The notes below the pieces were generated by a model. It searched no databases. It was given only the letters and a program-made list of their open reading frames with translations, and had not been told where the DNA came from. The position numbers and the translations under genes were made by a program. From Akkermansia sp. (GTDB taxonomy: Bacteria; Verrucomicrobiota; Verrucomicrobiia; Verrucomicrobiales; Akkermansiaceae): DNA of 64,000 nucleotides. The DNA is taken from assembly GCA_030531305.1 (NCBI GenBank), contig JAUNNT010000002.1, positions 1-64,000 of the forward strand, in the 5' to 3' direction. Of this stretch, positions 37,399 to 46,140 are shown piece by piece; position 1 is the stretch's first letter, and each line of letters starts with the position of its first letter.

Positions 37399-38460
37399 CT
37401 AGTTTCTCCTGCCCTTCGTGGCGGTTTCCAGCAGGGCCACCAGGGCATCGTCCTTGTCAAGCTTGAGCGCCGCTTGCAGCGGAGTCCAGTCGGCGATATC
37501 CCGTGCATGGGAATTGGCACCGTGTTGCAGGAGCAGGCGGGCAACAGGCGCGCTTTGGGCATGGAAAAGGGCGGTCCACTCGTCCGCATCCGCCACCTCA
37601 GTGTCGGCGCCGTGCTCCAGCAGAAAGCGTACCATATCCGCATTGTCCTCCCTTGCGGCAACCATGAGGGCGGTGCTGCCGCCCTCATAGGGAACGGCGT
37701 TGATATCCGTGCCGTGGCGCAGCATGAGCTCCACCATGGGCAGGTTCCCCATCTCCACGGCAAGGGCAAGCGGAACCTGCCTCAACGAGGTCGGCGTAGA
37801 GGAATTCACGCCACGCTGCAAGAGGCACTCGGCGGCTTGCAGGCTGTTGTGGCTGACAGCGGTTTCCAGGGGTGTGCAGTCGTCGGCATCGCGAGCCTCA
37901 ACCGAGATACCGCGGTCCAGCAGCCATTCGCACATGTCAACATGCTCGCCTCGCACGGCGGCATGCAGGGCGGCGGGGCGATCCTTCACGCACACCCCGG
38001 CCTGCTCCAGCAGGGCTGCCGCATCCAGCCGCCCGAAGAGGGCGGCCCACTCCAGGGGAGCCATTCCCTCGGCATCCGTCTCCGTGGGGTCTTCCCCCGC
38101 ATCCAGCAGGGATTGCACCTCATCCATCCGATTGCGCACAATCGCGTAGCTGAGCGGCGGCAGCTCATCCGGCGGCATGGCACCCAGCCCGGCCAGCAGT
38201 TCCACCGTCTCCGCGTTTCCGGAGAGGCATGCTGCGTACAGCAGATGCCGCGCATCATCCTTGGAGAAATCGAACTCCACACCGGATTCCAACAGCAGGC
38301 GGGCCACGGCGGCATTGCCGCATTCCACCGCCCTTGTCAGAGCCGCTTCACCATACTCGGCTACAGCCCGTGCATCGGTACCGCCCGCAAGCAGGCATTG
38401 CACTCTCATGCGGTCGCCGCGGTAGGCCGCCTCCAGCAATTCCTGGTCAAGAGTCCCCAT
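37399..38460 (-). CDS. Ankyrin-repeat protein
   Basis: 353 residues made almost wholly of about ten ankyrin repeats, with repeated G-x-T-A-L/P-L-x-x-A and hydrophobic LLL-x-x-G-A motifs (for example GGSTALMVAAREDNADMVRFL). No signal peptide or extra domain is seen, so it is a cytosolic protein-binding scaffold with unknown partners. An in-frame ATG at 38478 exists, but TTGCAA-17-TACTCT ends 6 bp before the ATG at 38460, so that start is chosen. Convergent with rmuC, with stops 8 bp apart. Confidence 0.85.
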   Translation of the reverse strand: MGTLDQELLEAAYRGDRMRVQCLLAGGTDARAVAEYGEAALTRAVECGNAAVARLLLESGVEFDFSKDDARHLLYAACLSGNAETVELLAGLGAMPPDELPPLSYAIVRNRMDEVQSLLDAGEDPTETDAEGMAPLEWAALFGRLDAAALLEQAGVCVKDRPAALHAAVRGEHVDMCEWLLDRGISVEARDADDCTPLETAVSHNSLQAAECLLQRGVNSSTPTSLRQVPLALAVEMGNLPMVELMLRHGTDINAVPYEGGSTALMVAAREDNADMVRFLLEHGADTEVADADEWTALFHAQSAPVARLLLQHGANSHARDIADWTPLQAALKLDKDDALVALLETATKGRRN

Positions 38461-38466
38461 GCCGCC

Positions 38467-38495
38467 AGAGTATTCCATGCGGTGGCGTCTTGCAA
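38467..38495 (-). promoter_or_regulatory. Promoter of the ankyrin gene (leaderless configuration)
   Basis: On the minus strand TTGCAA (38495-38490), 17-bp spacer, TACTCT (38472-38467), then 6 bp to the ATG at 38460. Confidence 0.65.
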
Positions 38496-38517
38496 GTGAA
38501 AAAGCCGCAAAATGAGC

Positions 38518-38546
38518 TTGAAACCGCGCGGCGGCGGGGGGATAAT
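38518..38546 (+). promoter_or_regulatory. Promoter of the DUF362-lar operon
   Basis: TTGAAA (38518-38523), 17-bp spacer, GATAAT (38541-38546). The leader is about 28 nt and lacks a clear Shine-Dalgarno; a second -10-like TATATC sits directly before the ATG. Confidence 0.6.
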
Positions 38547-38580
38547 GTAGGCGTCTTTCAGAATTTCACCCCATTATATC

Positions 38581-39564
38581 ATGAACAAGAAAGCATTATC
38601 TGCATTCATCATCGGTTGCGGCATGGCACTTGCCGCATGCACGCCCAAGGAGGCGGACAAGACCAAGGAGGCGGCTCCCGCCCCGGAACCCACGGTGCAG
38701 CAAGAGGTGCCCAAGGTGTACTTCACCCGCGAGCTCACCCCCGAGGCACTGGTGAAGATGTACCAGCTCGTCAACCAGGAGATGACCGGCAAGGTGGCCA
38801 TCAAGCTGCACACGGGCGAGAAGAACGGCCCCAACATCATCCCGCGCGACATGGTGAAGGCCCTGCAGGCCACCATCCCCGACAGCACCATCGTGGAGAC
38901 CAACACCCTCTACGACGGCGACCGCTACACCACGGAGGAACACCTGGAGACCATCAAGGTGAACGGGTGGGACTTCTGCCCGGTGGACATCATGGACTCC
39001 GAGGGCACGGTGAACCTGCCGGTGAACGGCGGCAAGCACTTCAAGGAGGTCAGCATGGGCGGCCACATCGTGAACTATGATTCCATGCTGGTGCTCACGC
39101 ACTTCAAGGGCCACGGCATGGGCGGGTTCGGCGGCTCCATCAAGAACATCGCCATCGGCTGCGCGGACGGCAAGGTCGGCAAGGCACAGGTGCACCAGGG
39201 AGGCACCGGCAAGAACATCATGGGCGCCGCCTTCATGGAGAACATGGTGGAATCCGCGAAGGCCACCTGCGACCACTTCGGCAAGCACATCACCTTTGTC
39301 AACGTCCTGCGCAACATGTCCGTGGACTGCGACTGCGCGGGCGTGAACGCAGCTCCCGTGAAGTGCCGCGACATCGGCATCCTGGCCTCCACGGACATCG
39401 TGGCCATCGACCAGGCGTCGGTGGATCTGGTGAAGACGCTGCCTGACGATGAGAAGCACGACCTGCTGGAGCGCATCGAGAGCCGCGAGGGCATGCGCCA
39501 GGTGGAGTACGGCGAGGAAATGGGGCTTGGCAGCCGCAAGTATGAGCTCATCGAAGTCAAATAA
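38581..39564 (+). CDS. DUF362-domain lipoprotein
   Basis: 327 residues. A lipobox (GMALAAC, Cys20) and an acidic/Ala-Pro linker precede a DUF362 domain (from KVYFTRELTPEALVK). Conserved blocks are VAIKLHTGEKNGPNIIP, IVETNTLYDGDRYTT, GWDFCPVDIMD, LTHFKGHGMGGFGGSIKNIA and NMSVDCDC. No ferredoxin CxxCxxC cluster is present. The function of DUF362 is unknown. It is first in the operon with larB, larC, larE and a permease, so a link to the nickel-pincer cofactor is likely. The exported, lipid-anchored form contrasts with its cytosolic neighbour. Confidence 0.85.
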   Translation: MNKKALSAFIIGCGMALAACTPKEADKTKEAAPAPEPTVQQEVPKVYFTRELTPEALVKMYQLVNQEMTGKVAIKLHTGEKNGPNIIPRDMVKALQATIPDSTIVETNTLYDGDRYTTEEHLETIKVNGWDFCPVDIMDSEGTVNLPVNGGKHFKEVSMGGHIVNYDSMLVLTHFKGHGMGGFGGSIKNIAIGCADGKVGKAQVHQGGTGKNIMGAAFMENMVESAKATCDHFGKHITFVNVLRNMSVDCDCAGVNAAPVKCRDIGILASTDIVAIDQASVDLVKTLPDDEKHDLLERIESREGMRQVEYGEEMGLGSRKYELIEVK

Positions 39565-39567
39565 ACC

Positions 39568-40431
39568 ATGAGCAAGGTATACTTTACGCGCGAGCTCACG
39601 CCGGAGGCACTAGTGAAGCTCTACAAGCTGGTGAACGCCGATATCACCGGCAAGGTGGCCATCAAGCTGCACACCGGTGAGAAGCACGGCCCCAACATCA
39701 TCCCGCGCGACATGGCCATGGCCCTGCAGCGCGAAATCCCGAACAGCGCCATCGTGGAGACCAACACCCTCTACGAGGGCGACCGCTACACCACCGAGCA
39801 GCACCGCGAGACCCTCAAGGTGAACGGCTGGGACTTCTGCCCCGTGGACATCCTGGACGCGGAGGGCACCGTGAACCTCCCCGTCAAGGGCGGCAGACAC
39901 TTCAAGGAGGTCAGCATGGGCGGCCACATCACGAACTATGATTCCATGGTGGTGCTCACGCACTTCAAGGGGCACATCATGGGCGGGTTCGGCGGCTCCA
40001 TCAAGAACATCGCCATCGGCTGCGCGGACGGGCAAATCGGCAAGGCGCAGGTGCACGGCCACTCCAAGGATAACCCGTGGGGCGCCACCCTCTCCCCCTT
40101 CATGGAGAACATGGTGGAATCCGCCAAGGCCACCATCGACCACTTCGCACCGCACATCACCTACCTCAACGTCATGCGAAACATGTCCGTGGACTGCGAC
40201 TGCATGGGCGTGGCCGCGGAACCCGTCAAAGCGCGCGACGTGGGCATCCTGGCCTCCACGGACATCGTGGCCATCGACCAGGCGTGCGTTGATTTGCTGC
40301 ACAAGCTGCCGGAGGAGGAGAAGCACGACCTGGTGGAGCGCATCGAGACCAAGGAGGGCATGCACCAGCTGGTGTACGGCGCGCAGATGGGCATCGGCGA
40401 GCGCGAATACGAACTCATCGAAGTGAAATAA
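39568..40431 (+). CDS. DUF362-domain protein, cytosolic paralogue
   Basis: 287 residues starting directly at the domain (MSKVYFTRELTPEALVKLYK) with no signal peptide. It is closely similar to the preceding lipoprotein along the whole domain, including GWDFCPVDILD, HFKGHIMGGFGGSIKNIAIG and MSVDCDCMG, and both end YELIEVK. The main differences are an insertion near GHSKDNPWGATLSP and scattered substitutions. This is a tandem duplication with a change of compartment. Gap to the upstream gene 3 bp; its TAA overlaps the larB ATG by one base. Confidence 0.85.
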   Translation: MSKVYFTRELTPEALVKLYKLVNADITGKVAIKLHTGEKHGPNIIPRDMAMALQREIPNSAIVETNTLYEGDRYTTEQHRETLKVNGWDFCPVDILDAEGTVNLPVKGGRHFKEVSMGGHITNYDSMVVLTHFKGHIMGGFGGSIKNIAIGCADGQIGKAQVHGHSKDNPWGATLSPFMENMVESAKATIDHFAPHITYLNVMRNMSVDCDCMGVAAEPVKARDVGILASTDIVAIDQACVDLLHKLPEEEKHDLVERIETKEGMHQLVYGAQMGIGEREYELIEVK

Positions 40432-41117
40432 TGTCTGAGAAGCTACTGGATATCGACGTGGCGAAGCTGGACCTGAGCCGCCCGGACCGCACCGGGCAGC
40501 CGGAGAGCGTGTTCGCCCAGGGCAAGACCCCGGAGCAGCTGCTGGCCATCCTCAAGGCGTTCCAGAAGCGCAAATGCGCCGTGCTCGCCACGCGCTGCAG
40601 CAAGGAACAGGTGGACTACCTGAAGAAGCACCGTCTCAAGGACTTCGTGTACCACGAGCAGGCGCGCGTCCTCACCCTTGGCAAGAACCGCGACTACCCC
40701 CTCTGCCACACCGTGGCCATCTGCACCGGCGGCACGGCGGATATCCCCGTGGCGGAGGAGGCGGCCGTCACCGCGGAGTTCTTCGGGGCGCGCGTCTTGC
40801 GGCACTACGACGTCGGCGTGGCGGGCATCCACCGCCTGTTCGCATGCCTGGATGAAATCCAGCTGGAGGCGGATGCGGTGATAGCCGTGGCGGGCATGGA
40901 GGGCGCGCTGGCGAGCGTGCTGGCGGGTTTGGTAAGCGTTCCTGTGATAGCCGTTCCCACGAGCGTGGGGTACGGCGCGTCATTCCAGGGACTCGCGCCG
41001 CTGCTGAGCATGCTCAACTCCTGCGCGGAAGGCGTGGGCGTGGTCAACATCGACAACGGCTTCGGCGCGGCATCCATGGTATGCCGCATGTTCCGCGGCA
41101 GACCTGTTCCGTTCTGA
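40431..41117 (+). CDS. larB: Nickel-pincer cofactor synthesis protein LarB
   Basis: Carboxylates nicotinate adenine dinucleotide at C5 and cleaves the phosphoanhydride to give P2CMN, the first step to the nickel-pincer nucleotide. 228 residues. AIR-carboxylase (PurE)-like core with VAICTGGTADIPVAEEA, RHYDVGVAGIHRL, AVAGMEGALASVLAGLV, VPTSVGYGASFQGLAPL and NSCAEGVGVVNIDNGFGAA, all typical LarB signatures. It is the third gene of the operon. Confidence 0.95.
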   Translation: MSEKLLDIDVAKLDLSRPDRTGQPESVFAQGKTPEQLLAILKAFQKRKCAVLATRCSKEQVDYLKKHRLKDFVYHEQARVLTLGKNRDYPLCHTVAICTGGTADIPVAEEAAVTAEFFGARVLRHYDVGVAGIHRLFACLDEIQLEADAVIAVAGMEGALASVLAGLVSVPVIAVPTSVGYGASFQGLAPLLSMLNSCAEGVGVVNIDNGFGAASMVCRMFRGRPVPF

Positions 41118-41118
41118 T

Positions 41119-42327
41119 ATGGGCAAGTTCATCTACTTTGAAGGCCACAGCGGCATCAGCGGCGACATGGCGGTGGCATCCCTGCTGGATCTGGGCGCAA
41201 ACGCCGCCAAGCTGGACGCCGTGCTGAAAACGCTTCCCGCGGAGTTCACCCACTCCGTGGAGCGCGGGCATTCCTACAGCATGGCCGGATGCTGCTTCAA
41301 CGTCCACCACCATCACGACCACCCGCACGAGGAGCATTATCACGCTCACGCCCACCACCACCATCATGAACACCGCCATCTGGCGGACGTGGAGGCCATC
41401 ATCGACGCCGCATCCATGACCGACTCGGCACGCGCGCTAGCCAAGCGCATCTTCCGCATCGTGGCGGAGGCCGAGGCGGAGGCCCACGGCGTGCCGGTGG
41501 ACGAGGTGCATTTCCATGAGGTGGGCGCCATCGATTCCATCGTGGACATCGTTGCCGCCGCCGTGCTGCTGGATGATTTGGGCGCGGACGGCTGCATCGT
41601 GACGGGGCTGAGCGAGGGCAGCGGCACCGTGATGTGCCAGCACGGGGAGCTTCCCGTGCCCGTGCCGGCCGTGATGAACATCGCGCGCGCCCACGGCATC
41701 ACGCTGCGGCCCACAAGCACGCAGGGGGAGATGGTCACGCCCACGGGCATCGCCATTGCCGCCGCCGCACGCACGCGCGACACCATGCCCGCCGCGTACA
41801 AAATCCTGAAATGCGGCGTGGGGCTGGGCAAGCGGGATTTCGGGCGCGCCAACTTCCTACGCACCTTCCTGATTGAGGACGCCGCCGACCCCGAGCAGAT
41901 TTTCGAATGCGCGTGCAACGTGGACGACTCCACGCCGGAGGCGCTGGGTTACGCGCTGCAGAAGGTGCTGGAGGCGGGTGCGCGCGATGCGTGGTTCACC
42001 CCCTGCTACATGAAGAAGAACCGCCCCGCCGTGCAGGTGGGCGCGCTTGCGGACGCGGAGCACCTGCAGGCGGTGGAGGATGCCCTGCTGCGCCACACCG
42101 GCACCATCGGCGTGCGCCGACATGCCGTGGAGCGCACCACCATGGAGCGCCGCATCGTCACCGTGCAGACCCCGTACGGACCCGTACAGGTGAAGGAGTG
42201 CCGCCTCGGCGACATCATCCGCCGACAGCCGGAATACGACAGCGCGGCAGCAGCCGCGGAACGCGAGGGCGTGCCGCTGGAGGCGGTCTTCCAAGCCGCG
42301 CGCAACGCCGCCGGACACGACGCATGA
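41119..42327 (+). CDS. larC: Nickel insertion protein LarC
   Basis: CTP-dependent nickel insertase that completes the pincer cofactor. 402 residues in one frame (in Lactobacillus plantarum LarC is made by ribosomal frameshift between two frames; here no frameshift is needed). N-terminal GHSGISGDMAVASLLDLG, a dense His tract at residues 63-87 for nickel binding, VHFHEVGAIDSIVDIV, and the C-terminal CTP/metal region with CNVDDSTPEALGYAL and TPCYMKKNRPAVQV. One bp after larB, with a 4-bp overlap into larE. Confidence 0.96.
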   Translation: MGKFIYFEGHSGISGDMAVASLLDLGANAAKLDAVLKTLPAEFTHSVERGHSYSMAGCCFNVHHHHDHPHEEHYHAHAHHHHHEHRHLADVEAIIDAASMTDSARALAKRIFRIVAEAEAEAHGVPVDEVHFHEVGAIDSIVDIVAAAVLLDDLGADGCIVTGLSEGSGTVMCQHGELPVPVPAVMNIARAHGITLRPTSTQGEMVTPTGIAIAAAARTRDTMPAAYKILKCGVGLGKRDFGRANFLRTFLIEDAADPEQIFECACNVDDSTPEALGYALQKVLEAGARDAWFTPCYMKKNRPAVQVGALADAEHLQAVEDALLRHTGTIGVRRHAVERTTMERRIVTVQTPYGPVQVKECRLGDIIRRQPEYDSAAAAAEREGVPLEAVFQAARNAAGHDA

Positions 42328-43151
42328 CGGAGCGCGCGCCAGACGAGCTGTTGCAGCGGCTGCGGGATGCCATCCGCCCCATGCTGGAGGGCGGGATTGC
42401 GCTGGCGTACTCCGGCGGGGTGGACAGCACGCTGCTGCTCGCCGTGTGCGCGGAGCTGGCGCGCGAGAACGGCGGGCGCGTGGTGGCGCTCACCGCGCAC
42501 ACCCCCATGCACAGCGATGCCGAGATTGCCCGCGCGCGCGAGCTGGCGCAGTCGTTCGGCGTGCCAATAGAAGAGTTCCCCATCAACCCGCTGGAGCTGG
42601 AGGCCGTGCGCCTCAACCGCCCCGACCGCTGCTACCACTGCAAGCGCGCCCTGTTCCAGCGCTTCACCGACTACGCGGACGCGCACGCGCTGCGCACCGT
42701 GGTGGAGGGTTCCCACGCGGACGACGCCAAGGCGTACCGTCCCGGCCGCCGCGCCATCCAGGAACTGCTGGTGCGCTCGCCGCTCGCTGAGCTGGGCTTC
42801 ACCAAGGCGGACGTGCGCGCCGTTTCCGCCGCGCTGCAACTTCCCACGGCGGATGCGCCCGCCAAGCCCTGCCTCGCCACGCGGTTCGACTACGGCACGG
42901 AGCTTACGGACACCCTGCTGCGCCGCGTGCAGGAGGGTGAGGACTTTTTGCACACCGCCCTGCCCTGCGCCGCGGATGTGCGTCTGCGCGTGCACGGCGA
43001 CCTGGCGCGCATCGAGCTGCCACCCGCGCAGTTCCCCGCCGCCGTGGAGCGCGCGGATTCCATCACCGCTGAATTGAAAAAACTCGGCTTCCGATTCGTC
43101 ACCCTAGACCTGCAGGGCTTCCGCTCCGGCAGCTTCGACACGCCAAGATGA
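42324..43151 (+). CDS. larE: Sulfur transferase LarE (three-cysteine, iron-sulfur type)
   Basis: ATP-dependent sulfur insertase that thiolates P2CMN to the dithio acid. 275 residues. PP-loop ATPase motif YSGGVDSTLL (29-38). It has C103 and C106 in DRCYHCK and C183 in KPCLATRF. L. plantarum LarE uses only the last Cys and sacrifices its sulfur. LarEs with all three Cys, such as that of Thermotoga maritima, bind a 4Fe-4S cluster and turn over catalytically. This protein is therefore expected to be the cluster type (inference from the Cys pattern). Overlaps genes on both sides by 4 bp. Confidence 0.95.
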   Translation: MTERAPDELLQRLRDAIRPMLEGGIALAYSGGVDSTLLLAVCAELARENGGRVVALTAHTPMHSDAEIARARELAQSFGVPIEEFPINPLELEAVRLNRPDRCYHCKRALFQRFTDYADAHALRTVVEGSHADDAKAYRPGRRAIQELLVRSPLAELGFTKADVRAVSAALQLPTADAPAKPCLATRFDYGTELTDTLLRRVQEGEDFLHTALPCAADVRLRVHGDLARIELPPAQFPAAVERADSITAELKKLGFRFVTLDLQGFRSGSFDTPR

Positions 43152-43891
43152 AAGCCCTCTCCGCAGCCGCCGTGCTCATAGCCGGAATCGTGTGCCTGGT
43201 GCTGGCCGTCGGGCACGGCGACTTCCTGCACACGCACCGCGCGCTTGTGGCGCTGTGGCTCAGCGCGGCGGGCGTGGCGGCCATCCACACCCTGGCGGGG
43301 CCGGACCACTACCTGCCGTTCATCGCCATTGCCAAGAGCCGCGGGTACGGCCTGGGCAAGACCCTGCTGTGGACCGCCCTGTGCGGCGTGGGCCACATAG
43401 GCAGCGCGCTGCTGATAGCGGCGGCGTTCAGCGTGTTCGCCAAGTGGCTGGCCGCGGAGAACTTTGAGTGGCTGCAGGAGAACCAGAGCGATTTGGCGGC
43501 GTACCTGCTCATCGGCATCGGCGCGGCATACCTGCTGCACGCCCTGCGCCACCGCTGGCTCCACCGCCATGCCGAGGGCCACGAGCACATGCACAACCTC
43601 CGCCAGAACGGCAACAGCATCACCATCTGGGTCGTCTTCATCGTCTTCATCCTCGGTCCCTGCGAGGCCCTCTTCCCCGTCCTCGCCGCCGCCACCGTCA
43701 TGGGTACGGGTGCCGTCGTCTCCTCCACCCTCATCTTCTCCGGCGTCACCATCGCCACCATGCTCGCCGCCGTTGCCGCCGGCATGCTCGGCCTCCGCGC
43801 CGTCCACTCCCAAGCCATCCAGAACTACGCCCACGAAATCGCCGGCGCCACCATCGCCGCCTGCGGTATCGCCATCCTCTGCGGTCTGTGA
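43148..43891 (+). CDS. Predicted nickel/cobalt permease
   Basis: 247 residues with about six membrane spans. AIHTLAGPDHYLPF and the later GVGHIGSALL, with FILGPCEALFP, resemble the histidine/acidic metal-binding motifs of NicO/UreH/RcnA-like transporters. A His-rich loop (HRWLHRHAEGHEHMHN) lies between spans. Substrate and direction are inferred from its place as last gene of a nickel cofactor operon; a TauE/DsbD-like exporter is the alternative. Translation is coupled to larE by a 4-bp overlap. Confidence 0.75.
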   Translation: MKALSAAAVLIAGIVCLVLAVGHGDFLHTHRALVALWLSAAGVAAIHTLAGPDHYLPFIAIAKSRGYGLGKTLLWTALCGVGHIGSALLIAAAFSVFAKWLAAENFEWLQENQSDLAAYLLIGIGAAYLLHALRHRWLHRHAEGHEHMHNLRQNGNSITIWVVFIVFILGPCEALFPVLAAATVMGTGAVVSSTLIFSGVTIATMLAAVAAGMLGLRAVHSQAIQNYAHEIAGATIAACGIAILCGL

Positions 43892-43892
43892 T

Positions 43893-45983
43893 TTACAGTT
43901 GGAAGATGCCCGTGCCGTGCAGTGGGACGAGTTCCGCCTGCGGAGCCACATCCCCGGGCTGAAGGGGAGATGCCGCGTGCGGCAGCAGGATGACCCGCTT
44001 GGCCCCCGTGGAGCGGATGAGCTCCGGGTCCATCAGCGGTTGGAACGGGTGGCGGCCGATGACGATGGTGTCGGCATGGCGCTCATCCGGCGGCACGGAG
44101 AGGAAGGTGTCCACGGAGGCGTCGCCCACGTACAGGATGCGGCGGGCGTTTCCCTGCCAGAGGACGACGGGCGCGCGGTTGGAGTCCGCGCGGTTGGGCG
44201 TGCTCTCCACAGCGGGGAAGATGCGGTACTCTCCGGCGGATGTCGTGTAGGTGAAGCCGCCCTCCGGCAGGGAGTTGTACCGCAGCACGGCCATGCGCGG
44301 GAATGCCTGGCGCAGGGTGTCGGCCCCGCCGCCGAGGGAGGTGGGCTTGCCGCCCACCAGCAGCGCAGCCGGCTGGAAGCCGGAATGGAAGAGCGCGGGC
44401 TGCACTGTGAACTCGGCGGTCTTGGCGCTGCCGCAGTTCACGAGCAGGCCGTGGTTGCCGAGGATGCAGACGCTGCCGCTCGGGCGCGTGAGGATGGCGG
44501 CGGAGTCGGGCGGCTGCGGCGGGCACGCGGCCATGTAGGCGTGCGGCAGTCCTGCGAAAAAGCCCACCACGGCGATCAGCGCGCCGCTGCATTGCAGCGC
44601 GCACCACTCCAGTGCCGCACCCAGCAGAGGCACGCCGCCCAACAGCATGAACAGGATGCCGCAGAGCATCACCGGCAGCAGCAGCGCGGTGATGGCGATG
44701 TTGGTAAGCACGGAGTACGGCGTGATGGTGTGGAAGAAGCACACGGTGACGGGTAGCGCGACCAGCCACGCGCTCAGCGACACCACCACGCAGGCACGCA
44801 CGTTGCGCTCCCACAGGTCCAGCTTGCGGTGCCGCCATCTCCACAGGCGGCGCGGCAGATAGGGGTCGGGATGCACCAGCGGGGCGTCGTTGCGGCAGAA
44901 ATGCACGCCCAGGCAGATGCCCGCGTACACGCTGAACGACAGCAAAAATCCCGCATCGAACAGGCGCGACGGCGCGAACAGCAGCGCCACGAGCGCGGCG
45001 AAACACCAGATGTTGCCCATGCCCACGCGCCGCCGCAGCATCAGCCCCATCATCATGAGCGCGAGCATCAGGAACGCCCGCACCGCCGGGACCGCGCAGC
45101 CCGTCACCAGCACGTACACACCCACCAGCAGCAGGACGAGTGGGCGCGCCACCTTGGGACGCACCACACGCAGAATGAAAAAGAGCTTCCAGCAGATGAG
45201 GAACACCAGACCCACATGCAGCCCGCTCACCGCGAACACATGCAGGCAGCCGCCCTTGCGGAACACGTCCATCGTCTCGTCCTCAGCGGACGACTTGTCG
45301 CCCAGCACCATGGCGCAGAGCACCTGGCGGCGGGCGTCGCCCTCCGTGCCGGGCGGCATCATGCGCCGCAGCAGCGCCGAGCGGACATCCAGCCCGATGC
45401 GGCGGATATCGACCAGAGAGAAGCCGTGGCCCAGCACCGCGCCCTCCACATAATCAAGCGAAACGGCAATCCCCTGCCCTCGCCGCCAGGCCGCCGCATC
45501 AAACATGCCGCGCACCAGCGGACGGCGCTCCGCCGAGGGCACGCCGCGTACCCGCACGGTGTCGCCCAGCCCGAATCCCATGCGGTCGCGCTCGCCGCGC
45601 ACCACGATGTCGGCCTTATTCCAGCCGGGGGAGACGATGCAGCCGCGCTCCAGCTCGCGCACCACCCTGCCCTGCACCTCCAGGCTGCCGTGCGAAAACG
45701 CGCGGTCCCGCATGGCCGCGCCGCTCTCCGTCAGCATGCCTGCGTACAGCAAGACCAGCACCCCGCACAGCAGGGAGGCAAGCGATATCCGCCAAAGCCG
45801 CAAACCAGCAGCCGCCAATACCGCCGCCGCACCGAGCATCCAAGGCGACACCACAGCCCCCGCCACACCGCGCCCCTGCTCCACCGCCAGGATGCAGAAC
45901 ACCACCGCCGCCAGAGGCAACAGCAGGGGCATGGCCTGCAGGCCTTTGGCGGCTCGGGCGCGACATGGCTTCAAATTCGGCAT
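43893..45983 (-). CDS. comEC: ComEC/Rec2 DNA-uptake channel protein
   Basis: 696 residues. Inner-membrane channel for single-stranded DNA in transformation. An N-terminal OB-like DUF4131 region is followed by the Competence domain (CLHVFAVSGLHVGLV, GCAVPAVRAFLML, SFSVYAGICLGVHF) with about ten spans. A C-terminal metallo-beta-lactamase-like domain is degenerate: where HxHxDH is expected the sequence reads LVGGKPTSLGGGAD, so it is unlikely to bind metal. A -10 TACAAT on the minus strand (45997-45992) lies 8 bp before the ATG, with a poor -35 (GTGCAT). Convergent with the permease (1 bp between stops). Confidence 0.9.
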   Translation of the reverse strand: MPNLKPCRARAAKGLQAMPLLLPLAAVVFCILAVEQGRGVAGAVVSPWMLGAAAVLAAAGLRLWRISLASLLCGVLVLLYAGMLTESGAAMRDRAFSHGSLEVQGRVVRELERGCIVSPGWNKADIVVRGERDRMGFGLGDTVRVRGVPSAERRPLVRGMFDAAAWRRGQGIAVSLDYVEGAVLGHGFSLVDIRRIGLDVRSALLRRMMPPGTEGDARRQVLCAMVLGDKSSAEDETMDVFRKGGCLHVFAVSGLHVGLVFLICWKLFFILRVVRPKVARPLVLLLVGVYVLVTGCAVPAVRAFLMLALMMMGLMLRRRVGMGNIWCFAALVALLFAPSRLFDAGFLLSFSVYAGICLGVHFCRNDAPLVHPDPYLPRRLWRWRHRKLDLWERNVRACVVVSLSAWLVALPVTVCFFHTITPYSVLTNIAITALLLPVMLCGILFMLLGGVPLLGAALEWCALQCSGALIAVVGFFAGLPHAYMAACPPQPPDSAAILTRPSGSVCILGNHGLLVNCGSAKTAEFTVQPALFHSGFQPAALLVGGKPTSLGGGADTLRQAFPRMAVLRYNSLPEGGFTYTTSAGEYRIFPAVESTPNRADSNRAPVVLWQGNARRILYVGDASVDTFLSVPPDERHADTIVIGRHPFQPLMDPELIRSTGAKRVILLPHAASPLQPGDVAPQAELVPLHGTGIFQL

Positions 45984-46105
45984 TTTGTTAGATTGTAATA
46001 CAATTGGTTATGCAATGCACCCCTTTTCCACGCACCCCTCACAAAACAATGGGAAATGCGCCGCACGGCACGGAGGCCGCGCCGGTCTGATGATACAGAC
46101 GGGCA

Positions 46106-46134
46106 TTGACAGTCGCGCGCGCGTGAGGCATACT
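46106..46134 (+). promoter_or_regulatory. cysS promoter (leaderless configuration)
   Basis: TTGACA (46106-46111), 17-bp spacer, CATACT (46129-46134), then 6 bp to the ATG at 46141. The rest of 45998-46105 shows only divergent-promoter sequence. Confidence 0.7.
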
Positions 46135-46140
46135 GCGGGC

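Noticed and set aside
41119-42327. Programmed frameshift in larC
   Set aside because: Unlike L. plantarum, the whole LarC (N- and C-terminal parts) is in one continuous frame.
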